This document shows, piece by piece, positions 42,523 through 50,131 of a stretch of DNA of 60,463 nucleotides; position 1 is the first letter of the stretch; each line of letters opens with the position of its first letter. The position numbers and the translations under genes are program-made. The stretch comes from a virus, in IMG/VR virus record IMGVR_UViG_3300030450_002177, positions 1 to 60,463 of that record, one strand, 5' to 3'. The notes under the pieces were generated by a model. It made no database searches, was not told the DNA's origin, and saw only the letters and a list, made by a program, of their open reading frames with translations.

Positions 42523-43440
42523 ATGGCAATTTCAAGAGCACAATTAGCTGCCGAATTAGAACCGGGATTAAACAGTTTATTTGGAATGGAGTACGATCAG
42601 TACGACAAAGAATATTCTGAAATCTTCTCAATCGAAGACTCATCAAAAGCCTTTGAAGAAGAAGTATTAATCGTTGGGTTTGGTTCTGCACCAACTAAGT
42701 CTGAAGGTCAAGGTGTTGTTTTTGACAACGCTACTGAAAGTTACACTGCAAGATATACGCATGACACGATTGCGTTGGCTTTTGCACTAACTGAAGAAGC
42801 AGTTGAAGATAACCTTTATGATTCTTTAGGAAAGAGATATACAAAAGCACTAGCACGTTCTATGGCTAACACCAAAGAAGTGAAAGGAGCTAATGTACTT
42901 AATAACGCTTTCTCTACCAGTTTCACTGGTGGCGATGGAAAACCTTTAATCGCAACAGACCACCCTCTTTCTGGTGGTGGTACAGCTGCGAATAGAGCTA
43001 CTTCTATGGCTGACCTTAATGAAACTTCATTAGAGGATGCGCTTATTGACATATCTACATTTACAGACGATAGAGGTCTGACAATATCCGTTAACGCATC
43101 GAAACTTGTGGTTCCACCACAACTTACTTTTGTTGCTGACAGAATATTGAACAGCACTCAGCGTTCAGGAACGGCAGATAACGACATTAACGCTATCAAA
43201 AACACAGGGGTGTTACCCGGTGGCTATACTGTCAATCATTATCTGACTGACCCAGACGCTTTCTTCTTACTGACATCTGTTACAGATCAAGGTGAGGGAC
43301 TGAAAATGTTTCAAAGAACAGGTATGGAAACAAACATGGAACCTGATTTCTCTACTGGTAACATACGTTACAAGGCAAGAGAAAGATACAGCTTCGGTTT
43401 TTCAAACTGGAGAGGTGTTTACGGTTCTCAGGGAGCTTAA
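42523..43440 (+). CDS. Major capsid protein, 305 aa
   Basis: HK97-fold head protein of Mu gpT-like type: KAFEEEVLIVGFGSAPTKSE, YTHDTIALAFALTEEAVEDN, KPLIATDHPLSGGGTAAN, SKLVVPPQLTFVADRIL and a C-terminal RYSFGFSNWRGVYGSQGA. Ends the first head block, before a terminator. Confidence 0.85.
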   Translation: MAISRAQLAAELEPGLNSLFGMEYDQYDKEYSEIFSIEDSSKAFEEEVLIVGFGSAPTKSEGQGVVFDNATESYTARYTHDTIALAFALTEEAVEDNLYDSLGKRYTKALARSMANTKEVKGANVLNNAFSTSFTGGDGKPLIATDHPLSGGGTAANRATSMADLNETSLEDALIDISTFTDDRGLTISVNASKLVVPPQLTFVADRILNSTQRSGTADNDINAIKNTGVLPGGYTVNHYLTDPDAFFLLTSVTDQGEGLKMFQRTGMETNMEPDFSTGNIRYKARERYSFGFSNWRGVYGSQGA

Positions 43441-43486
43441 TGAACGAATAGAAATACCGTTTATAACTCAAGTATTTCAAAGAAAG

Positions 43487-43511
43487 GGCAACTTCGGTTG
43501 CCTTTTTTTTT
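43487..43511 (+). terminator. Rho-independent terminator after the major capsid gene
   Basis: GGCAAC-TTCG-GTTGCC (43487-43502) with a stable UUCG loop, followed by nine T. Confidence 0.85.
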
Positions 43512-43545
43512 GGTCTAAATTTATTGAAATAATATGTATAAAAAG

Positions 43546-43612
43546 TTGTACATTTTTATAAATATATGTATAATGGACATGTGGAGATGATAAATAACAA
43601 TAAAAAGGAGAA
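43546..43612 (+). promoter_or_regulatory. Early promoter, repeated-family copy B
   Basis: TTGTAC (43546-43551), 17 nt, TATAAT (43569-43574), then ATGTGGAGATGATAAATAAC and AAAAAGGAG. Near-identical over about 85 bp to copy A (19509-19438, opposite strand). Confidence 0.85.
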
Positions 43613-43615
43613 AAA

Positions 43616-43795
43616 ATGAAAAGAAAATATAGAGAGTACAAAGGCATAAAAATTGAGTGTCAAATGACACCAAAGGGTTTTGACAGTGACTACTATAATG
43701 TTATGTATGTTTACAGATTGAATGGTGGTTTAAACGTCAGCCATAAACTTAAAGATGCCAAAGCTAGAATTGACAGATTTGTGGAGAAGGCGTAA
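43616..43795 (+). CDS. Hypothetical early-type protein, 59 aa
   Basis: ATG after AAAAGGAG, first gene behind promoter copy B. Contains YKGIKIECQMTPKGFDSD and LKDAKARIDRFVE, an alpha/beta pattern like small phage early proteins. Unknown. Confidence 0.55.
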   Translation: MKRKYREYKGIKIECQMTPKGFDSDYYNVMYVYRLNGGLNVSHKLKDAKARIDRFVEKA

Positions 43796-43917
43796 TGAGT
43801 AAATTTGCAATTACTTTCCGTCCTTGCGAGGTATGTGAGAATCCGTATGTTGAATACGTTAATGGTGAAACTTGTGGTTGTGAAGTTTGCCATGAAGGTT
43901 ACATGAATCAAGAATAG
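43795..43917 (+). CDS. Zinc-binding-like small protein, 40 aa
   Basis: TAATG overlap. CEVCENPYVEYVNGETCGCEVC gives two cysteine pairs about 15 residues apart, a likely zinc knuckle. Confidence 0.5.
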   Translation: MSKFAITFRPCEVCENPYVEYVNGETCGCEVCHEGYMNQE

Positions 43918-43926
43918 GAGAAAAAA

Positions 43927-44262
43927 GTGAAAAATTTACTTAAAGAAATCAAGGAAGCTAAGAAAGAAGCTAAAAACAAAACTCTTAAATACGCTAAATG
44001 TGCTTTTGGTCAAGGCTGGGAAATTATACAAAGAGATAATTCGGGCAGAGAAGAAGAGCTAGCGTCTTTTGAAAGTGGCGAGCCTATTACTCTTAAAGCA
44101 ATTAAGGAAGTAACAGATTCCAATAGAACCTTAACTGCTAAAGAAATTTGGATTGAAGGGAGATATGTTGGAGCTAAAAACCTTTATGATTATATAAATA
44201 ATGAAGATTATATAGACAACGTAAATTATTGGGAAGTTGATCTTCTAAAGGAGGTAGAGTAA
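43927..44262 (+). CDS. Hypothetical protein, 111 aa
   Basis: GTG after AGGAGAAAAA. Basic helical N-terminus (LKEIKEAKKEAKNK) and an acidic C-terminus. Unknown; part of the inserted early-type cassette. Confidence 0.55.
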   Translation: MKNLLKEIKEAKKEAKNKTLKYAKCAFGQGWEIIQRDNSGREEELASFESGEPITLKAIKEVTDSNRTLTAKEIWIEGRYVGAKNLYDYINNEDYIDNVNYWEVDLLKEVE

Positions 44263-45089
44263 TGATAACTGGCTTGGGCAAAAGATATTACTACATAGGT
44301 TCTGGTTATGAGAACAAAATGTATACCCTTAGAGATTACGTTTCCTATACTAATGGCGAAACTTCTAGTGAAAGCGATAGGCACATGTTAAACCTTTCTA
44401 CTGATTATGAAGAGGCTTACAAAAAAGCCAAAATCTATGCCGAAAGGGATGATGTAACATTGCGTGCTTCTAAGGTTGATAATTTTGCACCTCTTGATCC
44501 AATCATTAGAAAAAGAAAAAGAAGCGCTGAGGAAATAGAAAAGGCTAAAATTGACTTGCAAATAGCAGTTGATGATTTTTTGCAAGCCAACCCGATCTTA
44601 GCACAGAACTTTGAAACTTATGGTGATGCAGATATTGAGGTGAAAAGAGAAATAGGTTTTGCTTTCTATGACATTAAAGACAAGCTTTATAAGTATGGCA
44701 ATCTGTCTGAAGCACAAGTAGATTTTTGTCTTAAAATGGTAGACAGCTATATTACCAGAAAAGAAAATGCAAAAGTATGGGCAGAAGAAAAAGCTGATGC
44801 AGAGCCAGTACCTGTGACTGAAGAAAGAATACAATTTACTGGAGAGGTTATAAAAACTGCATGGAAAGATTACACTTTGCCTAACGGTATGCCAACAAGC
44901 TCACAAAAATGCACTGTTAAAGATGACAGAGGTTTTGTGGTTTGGGGTGGTAATGTAGGTGAAAAGGGTGACAGGGTTACTTTCATGGCTAGAGTAACCG
45001 TTTCAGACAATGACCCTAAATTTGGCTTTTACAAAAGACCTACCAAAATACAACAAATTGAAAAAGCTGGAGTAGAAAACAATGGCTAA
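44262..45089 (+). CDS. OB-fold-like hypothetical protein, 275 aa
   Basis: TAATG overlap with AAAGGAGG upstream. Helical middle (NLSEAQVDFCLKMVDSY) and a C-terminal beta segment RIQFTGEVIKTAWKD, SSQKCTVKDDRGFVVWGG, GDRVTFMARVTVS that looks like an OB-type or plasmid-type small-molecule/DNA-binding domain. Function not recognised. Confidence 0.55.
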   Translation: MITGLGKRYYYIGSGYENKMYTLRDYVSYTNGETSSESDRHMLNLSTDYEEAYKKAKIYAERDDVTLRASKVDNFAPLDPIIRKRKRSAEEIEKAKIDLQIAVDDFLQANPILAQNFETYGDADIEVKREIGFAFYDIKDKLYKYGNLSEAQVDFCLKMVDSYITRKENAKVWAEEKADAEPVPVTEERIQFTGEVIKTAWKDYTLPNGMPTSSQKCTVKDDRGFVVWGGNVGEKGDRVTFMARVTVSDNDPKFGFYKRPTKIQQIEKAGVENNG

Positions 45090-45633
45090 CAAACCAAAAA
45101 AAATAGAGAAGGAGAAAGAAATGCAAAATTTTATTTTTGAATCAAGAAGTGATACTTTTTTTGAATCAGATTACAACGATTATGGAATACGTTGTGAAAT
45201 CACTGTTCTAGGTGAAGAAAAATATAGGGTTGAACTTATAGGTCTTGACTGCGAAGTGATTAAGTGTTTTACCTGTAAAACAACTGACGAATGTAAAACT
45301 GAAGCTTATGAAGAAGCTAAATTCCTGAAGGAAATGAATGAAGTGACTTGTGGTAATCTTACAGTAGATGATTACGAATTACATCATTCATGGTGTTATG
45401 CCCATACTTCAGACATAGAGCGACTTAAAGAGATTTGTTCTAAGTATGATGACAATAAACATAAATGCGAATTAGAAAGTGCCTATGAATATGAAGATGA
45501 AAACAAAATATTAGATAAAAAAATTCGTGAGGATAAGTGGCAAGCTGATTTTGAAAAAATGCTGTCTTCTAAAAACATAAAAGAAATGAAGGTAAATGTA
45601 CTCAAAATGATTCAAGACCACAAAAAAAATTAA
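45082..45633 (+). CDS. Hypothetical acidic protein, 183 aa
   Basis: Overlaps the previous gene by 8 bp. Several Cys (IKCFTCKTTDECKTEA) and acidic helices. Last larger gene before parS site 2. Start may instead be the ATG at 45121 behind GGAGAAAG. Confidence 0.5.
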   Translation: MANKPKKIEKEKEMQNFIFESRSDTFFESDYNDYGIRCEITVLGEEKYRVELIGLDCEVIKCFTCKTTDECKTEAYEEAKFLKEMNEVTCGNLTVDDYELHHSWCYAHTSDIERLKEICSKYDDNKHKCELESAYEYEDENKILDKKIREDKWQADFEKMLSSKNIKEMKVNVLKMIQDHKKN

Positions 45634-45637
45634 TTAT

Positions 45638-45655
45638 ATGTTTCACGTGAAACAT
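45638..45655. promoter_or_regulatory. parS: parS-type ParB-binding palindrome, site 2
   Basis: ATGTTTCACGTGAAACAT, identical to the 18-bp site at 21231. It begins 5 bp after a stop codon and lies about 32 bp before a small gene, the same setting as site 1; the 20 bp after both sites contain AAAATAT. Confidence 0.85.
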
Positions 45656-45686
45656 ATCTAAAATATACAAATAAAACGAGGTATTT

Positions 45687-45830
45687 ATGAAATTAAAAAA
45701 ATTTAGTCACAGAGGTGGAATAGTGGGCAGAAGAACTAGAGCCTTAGAAAGATTAGAAAAAATTGTAGAACCAACTGAACTGCAACAATATCAAATTGTA
45801 ATTTTAAAGAAAAAACTTCAAGTAAAATAA
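45687..45830 (+). CDS. Basic small protein behind parS, 47 aa
   Basis: ATG 45687 after CGAGGT. Basic (MKLKKFSHRGGIVGRRTRAL), helical, ending ILKKKLQVK. The only gene between parS site 2 and the terminator. Possible DNA-binding or ParB-interacting protein, by position only. Confidence 0.45.
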   Translation: MKLKKFSHRGGIVGRRTRALERLEKIVEPTELQQYQIVILKKKLQVK

Positions 45831-45855
45831 CAAATCTAAATTTGCTAATTTGAAG

Positions 45856-45890
45856 CCCTAGTAGTATGATTTTACTACTAGGGTTTTTTT
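45856..45890 (+). terminator. Strong rho-independent terminator
   Basis: CCCTAGTAGTA (45856-45866), 6-nt loop, TACTACTAGGG (45873-45883), then seven T. A perfect 11-bp stem. Closes the inserted cassette. Confidence 0.9.
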
Positions 45891-45959
45891 ATTTTTGAAC
45901 CTATTGACTGACCTAGCAGACAAGCCAAGACAATAGGGGAATTTCCAAAGGAGGAAATT

Positions 45960-46517
45960 ATGGCAAACTCAACATTTAATGGACCAGTTAGGTCTGAAAA
46001 CGGCTTTGAGCAGATTACTGTTACAGCCAAAACGGGAGCAGTTACCACAAATCTCGATATTGATAGCAGTGGTAATTTAGTTACCACAGGGTATGTGTCT
46101 TCTTACGATAATGTTGTATCTATTACTGATGCTACTTATACAGTCGCTACTACTCAATCTGGTGCAGTTTTTGACTTAAATCGTGCTGCTGGAATTGTAG
46201 TAACACTACCTAGTGCAGCAGCTGGTCTTAACTATACATTTATAGTTGGAACAACTTTCACAGGCGCAGGGCAAATTAATACTGGAGCTACAGATGATCT
46301 ATATTCTGGTTTTGCTCATATATTTGACCCAGCAACTGCAACAGATATGAATACATTTATTCCTGACGCTAGTAATGATGATACTATTGATTTAGGATCA
46401 GCAGCACAAGGTTGGCTAGTAGGTGGAATTATCCGTTTGAAAGCAACATCAGCAGCAGTATGGCATTGTGAAGCATATCTTCATGGTGACGGTACACTAG
46501 CTACTCCATTTGAGTAA
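45960..46517 (+). CDS. Virion structural protein, 185 aa
   Basis: Beta-rich, Gly/Thr/Ala-rich: MANSTFNGPVRSENGFEQIT, then LNRAAGIVVTLPSAAAGLNYTF and a C-terminal VWHCEAYLHGDG. A common marine phage head or fibre-like protein. Strong ribosome site AAAGGAGGAAA. Confidence 0.65.
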   Translation: MANSTFNGPVRSENGFEQITVTAKTGAVTTNLDIDSSGNLVTTGYVSSYDNVVSITDATYTVATTQSGAVFDLNRAAGIVVTLPSAAAGLNYTFIVGTTFTGAGQINTGATDDLYSGFAHIFDPATATDMNTFIPDASNDDTIDLGSAAQGWLVGGIIRLKATSAAVWHCEAYLHGDGTLATPFE

Positions 46518-46529
46518 GGAGAATAAACG

Positions 46530-46937
46530 ATGGCTGATACAGTAACTTCGCAAACAATACAAGATGGCGAAAGAGTAGCTGTTATGAGATTTACCAATGT
46601 CAGTGATGGCACAGGTGAATCTGCTGTAAAAAAAGTCGATGTTTCGGCTTTAAACAGCAACTCAGCTGGTGTCGCTTGTAGTTCAGTTGATATACAGAGA
46701 GTTTGGTGGGCAACCGTTGGAATGAGTCTCAAAATAGATTTTGATGCTTCAACCAATGTTTTGGCTATTAATCTCCCAGCAGATTCAACTGGTGATGAAT
46801 ACTATGATGATTTTGGAGCGATCCCTAATAACGCTGCTGCCAGTGGTTTTACAGGTGATTTAGATTTCACCACACTGGGTCATAGTAGTGGCGACACCTA
46901 TATGGTAGTGCTAAAATTAATCAAGAAATATGGTTAA
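46530..46937 (+). CDS. Virion structural protein, 135 aa
   Basis: Beta-rich product with QTIQDGERVAVMRFTNVSDG and HSSGDTYMVVLKLIKKYG, a frequent partner of the preceding structural protein in marine phages. AAGGAGAAT ribosome site. Confidence 0.6.
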   Translation: MADTVTSQTIQDGERVAVMRFTNVSDGTGESAVKKVDVSALNSNSAGVACSSVDIQRVWWATVGMSLKIDFDASTNVLAINLPADSTGDEYYDDFGAIPNNAAASGFTGDLDFTTLGHSSGDTYMVVLKLIKKYG

Positions 46938-46950
46938 TACTACATAATTG

Positions 46951-46978
46951 AGTAGCCTGTTTCTCGAGGCAGGCTACT
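46951..46978 (+). terminator. Hairpin without T tract
   Basis: AGTAGCCTG, 10-nt loop, CAGGCTACT. Nine-bp stem but followed by TAAATT, so an attenuator or mRNA-processing/stability element is as likely as a terminator. Confidence 0.5.
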
Positions 46979-46996
46979 TAAATTACAGGAGAAAAA

Positions 46997-47692
46997 TTGG
47001 CAACATCAAATAGTAAAAACTTTGAACCTGACGTTGGCGAATTTGTAGAAGAAGCCTTTGAGCGTTGTGGTTTAGAGCTTCGTACAGGGTATGATCTTAA
47101 AACTTCACAAAGAAGTCTTAACCTTTTATTGGCAGAATGGTCTAACAGAGGTCTAAATCAATGGACCATTACACAGAAAACTGTTGCTATGGTTAATGGG
47201 ACTTCGGCTTATAACATTGATTCTACTAACTCTACAGCTCCAATCGATGTTTTAGACTGTTTTATAAGAGAAACAGTTAATAGCAAAGATTCTGATATGT
47301 CAGTTACTAGAATAAGCAGGGCTCAATACGCAGCTATACCAAATAAAGGTGATACTGGTAAACCTAATCAATTTTTTGTAGACAAACAATTAACACCAAC
47401 CGTTACGGTTTATCCGACCCCAGATAAATCAAGCACCTACACACTCTATATGAATGTATTAACAAGGATGGATGATGCAGATGTAGGTGCTAACACAATG
47501 GATATGCCGTATCGGTTCTATCCGTGCCTAGCAGCTGGCTTGGCATATTACATTTCATTAAAAAAGGCTCCAGAAAGAACGGCTATGCTCAAACAACTTT
47601 ATGAAGAGGAGTTTCAAAGAGCAATGACACAAGACGAAGAAAGAGCGTCTTTTCATATTAGCCCTGATCTTAGGAGTTACGATATAGCTTAA
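46997..47692 (+). CDS. Head-tail connector, P22 gp4-like, 231 aa
   Basis: GEFVEEAFERCGLELRTGYD, SQRSLNLLLAEWSNRGLNQW and a YPTPDKSSTYTLYM segment follow the P22 tail accessory factor gp4 pattern. TTG start behind AGGAG. Binds the portal and continues the DNA channel. Confidence 0.8.
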   Translation: MATSNSKNFEPDVGEFVEEAFERCGLELRTGYDLKTSQRSLNLLLAEWSNRGLNQWTITQKTVAMVNGTSAYNIDSTNSTAPIDVLDCFIRETVNSKDSDMSVTRISRAQYAAIPNKGDTGKPNQFFVDKQLTPTVTVYPTPDKSSTYTLYMNVLTRMDDADVGANTMDMPYRFYPCLAAGLAYYISLKKAPERTAMLKQLYEEEFQRAMTQDEERASFHISPDLRSYDIA

Positions 47693-48009
47693 TGTCTACC
47701 TACGCAAGCAACAAGAACGCATACGGTATCTGTGATGTAACAGGTTTTCGCTATAAGCTAAAAGACATGAAAAGGACTTGGAATGGTCTTATCGTTGGTC
47801 CAGACCAGTTTGATCCTAAGCATCCTCAATTAGACCCCAGAATACCTCCAGTTGATGGCGAAGCCATAAAAGATGCTAGACCAGACACAAGTGACGATAA
47901 TAACTTTTTTACAGTTTACACAAACGTAGGTTTAGGTAAATTGGGCAAACAACTAACCACCTACGAGATTGCCTGTGAGGTTGGTTCTGTTAATATAACA
48001 ACAACATGA
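47692..48009 (+). CDS. Connector-module protein, 105 aa
   Basis: GICDVTGFRYKLKDMKRTWNG and FDPKHPQLDPRIPPVDGEA match a short conserved protein of marine podovirus tail modules, whose relatives carry a zinc ribbon; here only one Cys remains in that area. TAATG overlap with the gp4-like gene. Confidence 0.6.
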   Translation: MSTYASNKNAYGICDVTGFRYKLKDMKRTWNGLIVGPDQFDPKHPQLDPRIPPVDGEAIKDARPDTSDDNNFFTVYTNVGLGKLGKQLTTYEIACEVGSVNITTT

Positions 48010-48653
48010 GTTTTACATACAGCACATTAAAAACAGCTATAGGTGATTATTTAGAGTCAAGCGAGTCTACGTTTACAACAAATTTGCCTACTTTTATAAC
48101 TGAGTCTGAAGATAGAATTTTAAGCCTTGTAGAGCTTCCAGATCAAAGAAAGAACGTAACTGGTACTACTTCTGCTAGTAACAGGTTTTTATCCTGTCCT
48201 AACGACTTTTTGGCTCCTATGAGCCTTGCTGTAGTGTCCAGCAATACATATACCTATTTAGACCTAAAACACGCTTCATTTTTGAAAGCATACAGCCCCA
48301 CAACAACGGTGGAAGGTCAACCTAAATATTATTCAATTTACAGTCAAGAATCTTTTGCACTTGCTCCTGTACCCGATGCAATTTATACAGTAGAATTACA
48401 TTACTTATATAAACCAGCTTCGATTACGAATGGTAGTGACAGTGGAACAACAGTTCTTGCAACAGATTATCCTGATGCCTTGCTATATGGTAGCTTGGTC
48501 GAGGGCGCAATTTTTCTTAAAGAACCATCCGATGTTATTGCCAATTTTGAAGCAAGATTCAAAGAGGCAATAATGAGAATAAAAAACACTTCAGAAGGAA
48601 GGGCGACAAGAGACGAATACAGATACGATAGTATTAGACAAAGAGTATCGTAA
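48006..48653 (+). CDS. Tail adaptor-like protein, 215 aa
   Basis: TFITESEDRILSLVELPDQRKN, RFLSCPNDFLAPMSLAVV, DYPDALLYGSLVEGAIFLKEP: the pattern of a phage adaptor/tail-tube-like protein encoded beside gp4-like connectors. 4-bp overlap upstream. Confidence 0.65.
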   Translation: MSFTYSTLKTAIGDYLESSESTFTTNLPTFITESEDRILSLVELPDQRKNVTGTTSASNRFLSCPNDFLAPMSLAVVSSNTYTYLDLKHASFLKAYSPTTTVEGQPKYYSIYSQESFALAPVPDAIYTVELHYLYKPASITNGSDSGTTVLATDYPDALLYGSLVEGAIFLKEPSDVIANFEARFKEAIMRIKNTSEGRATRDEYRYDSIRQRVS

Positions 48654-49372
48654 TGAATCCCATTAAATCGCTAGAAGGCAAGCGAGTTGCCTTATTAGGT
48701 CTTGGCATATCACAAATAGATTTTGTCATAGGCATGGAGAACGGGAAGCAATGGGATGAGGTCTGGGGCATTAACTCAGCAGCTGGTGTCTTTAATTGTG
48801 ACCGTTTATTTATGATGGACCCAGCTAGTCGTTTCTTTGATACAAATGATGCTGGCAAACAAACTTCGGTAATGACAAGGATATTACCAAAGCTAAAGAT
48901 ACCTATATATACATGTGAATTAGACAAACGTGTACCAAAGGCAGTTGAATATCCTTTAGAAGAGGTCGCCAATTATGCTAAGTGCGCTTATTTTAACAAC
49001 ACAGTGGCTTATGCTTTAGGTTTTGCTATGTGGAATAAAGTAAGTGCCATTGATCTTTTTGGTATAGATTTTTCTTATCGAAATGACTTACACTTTGCTG
49101 AAGCTGGTAGAGCTTGCGTAGAATTTTGGTTATGTAAATTGATGGAAAATGACATTACTGTAGGTGTTAGCCCTAGATCAACTGTATTAGATGCAGACGT
49201 TCCAGCAACTGAAAGGCTTTATGGCTACCATCGTTTAGACAGACCTTTAATAGCTGTGCCCCACAAAGAGAAGTGGATTATTAAACCTTATGATGAAATT
49301 GATGACGAATTGGCTAAACATGATTTACAATTACATCAAGAAGAAAAACCACCAGAACCATATAAAGGCTGA
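48653..49372 (+). CDS. Rossmann-like protein of unknown function in the tail module, 239 aa
   Basis: GKRVALLGLGISQIDFVIG at the N-terminus looks like a nucleotide-binding Rossmann beta-alpha unit with GxGxS. DRLFMMDPASRFFDT, YFNNTVAYALGFAMW, AIDLFGIDFSYRNDLHFAEAG are distinctive and suggest an enzyme, maybe related to DUF115/MptE-like sugar or pterin proteins (tentative). Overlaps its neighbours by one base. Confidence 0.55.
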   Translation: MNPIKSLEGKRVALLGLGISQIDFVIGMENGKQWDEVWGINSAAGVFNCDRLFMMDPASRFFDTNDAGKQTSVMTRILPKLKIPIYTCELDKRVPKAVEYPLEEVANYAKCAYFNNTVAYALGFAMWNKVSAIDLFGIDFSYRNDLHFAEAGRACVEFWLCKLMENDITVGVSPRSTVLDADVPATERLYGYHRLDRPLIAVPHKEKWIIKPYDEIDDELAKHDLQLHQEEKPPEPYKG

Positions 49373-49656
49373 TGAGCGATAGTTTTTTAGAAATAGGCAA
49401 TGTAAGCGTTCATACTACCCACAACAAGGGTCACGATCCTGAGTTTTGGGCTGAAACAATAACCAAAAAAATAGTTGATGTGTCTTCTAATGCACCCGAC
49501 CATGTTAGACAACAGGCTTTAGCTTTCCAAAATCATATTTATACTATAATATTAAATGGAATGAAAAGTGCCATAGAATCTGATAGAGTAACTATTAGAG
49601 GACTTTTGAGTAGTCAAGGTCACGAAGACATGGCAAAAATTATTAAGGAGCTATAA
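49372..49656 (+). CDS. Hypothetical tail-module protein, 94 aa
   Basis: GHDPEFWAETITKKIVDVSSNAPDHVRQQA is a helical pattern found in small phage proteins of this region. 1-bp overlap upstream. Confidence 0.6.
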   Translation: MSDSFLEIGNVSVHTTHNKGHDPEFWAETITKKIVDVSSNAPDHVRQQALAFQNHIYTIILNGMKSAIESDRVTIRGLLSSQGHEDMAKIIKEL

Positions 49657-49659
49657 AAA

Positions 49660-50085
49660 ATGGCAATTACATCAGCAATATGTTCGAGTTTTAAACAAGA
49701 ACTTCTAGTAGAGGGGCACAATTTAACAAATGGAGCTGACTCTATAAAATTGGCTTTGTATACCAGTTCAGCAACTTTGGGTGCGTCTACAACTGCTTAT
49801 ACAACAACGGGACAGTCCAGTGGTACTAACTATACGGCTGGGGGTTCAACTCTTACCAATGTAACACCAGCACTTTCAGGAACTACAGCAGTTTGTGATT
49901 TTGCAGATTTAACATTTGGTACAGCTACTGTTACAGCAAGAGGTTGTTTGCTTTATAACAGCACTAACTCGAATAAAGCTATATGTGCGATTGACTTCGG
50001 TGGAGATAAGACATCTACAGCTGGAGATTTCACTGTGGTATTCCCAAGTGCTACGGCAACGGGTGCAATCATTCGTTTGGCGTAA
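49660..50085 (+). CDS. Virion structural protein, 141 aa
   Basis: Starts MAITSAICSSFKQELLVEGH and carries DSIKLALYTSSATLGASTT, a well-known pattern of marine phage structural proteins; beta-rich C-terminus GAIIRLA. AAGGAG upstream. Confidence 0.7.
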   Translation: MAITSAICSSFKQELLVEGHNLTNGADSIKLALYTSSATLGASTTAYTTTGQSSGTNYTAGGSTLTNVTPALSGTTAVCDFADLTFGTATVTARGCLLYNSTNSNKAICAIDFGGDKTSTAGDFTVVFPSATATGAIIRLA

Positions 50086-50100
50086 TTTCAGGAGTTTATG

Positions 50101-50129
50101 GTAAACTTTTATGATATAAGAGAGTTTAC
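50101..50129 (+). promoter_or_regulatory. Inverted repeat before the gp10-like gene
   Basis: GTAAACT (50101-50107) and AGTTTAC (50123-50129) form a 7-bp inverted repeat with 15 nt between, enclosing the -10-like TATAAG (50115-50120). Ends 2 nt before ATG 50132. Could be an operator/promoter or an RNA hairpin masking the start. Confidence 0.4.
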
Positions 50130-50131
50130 TT

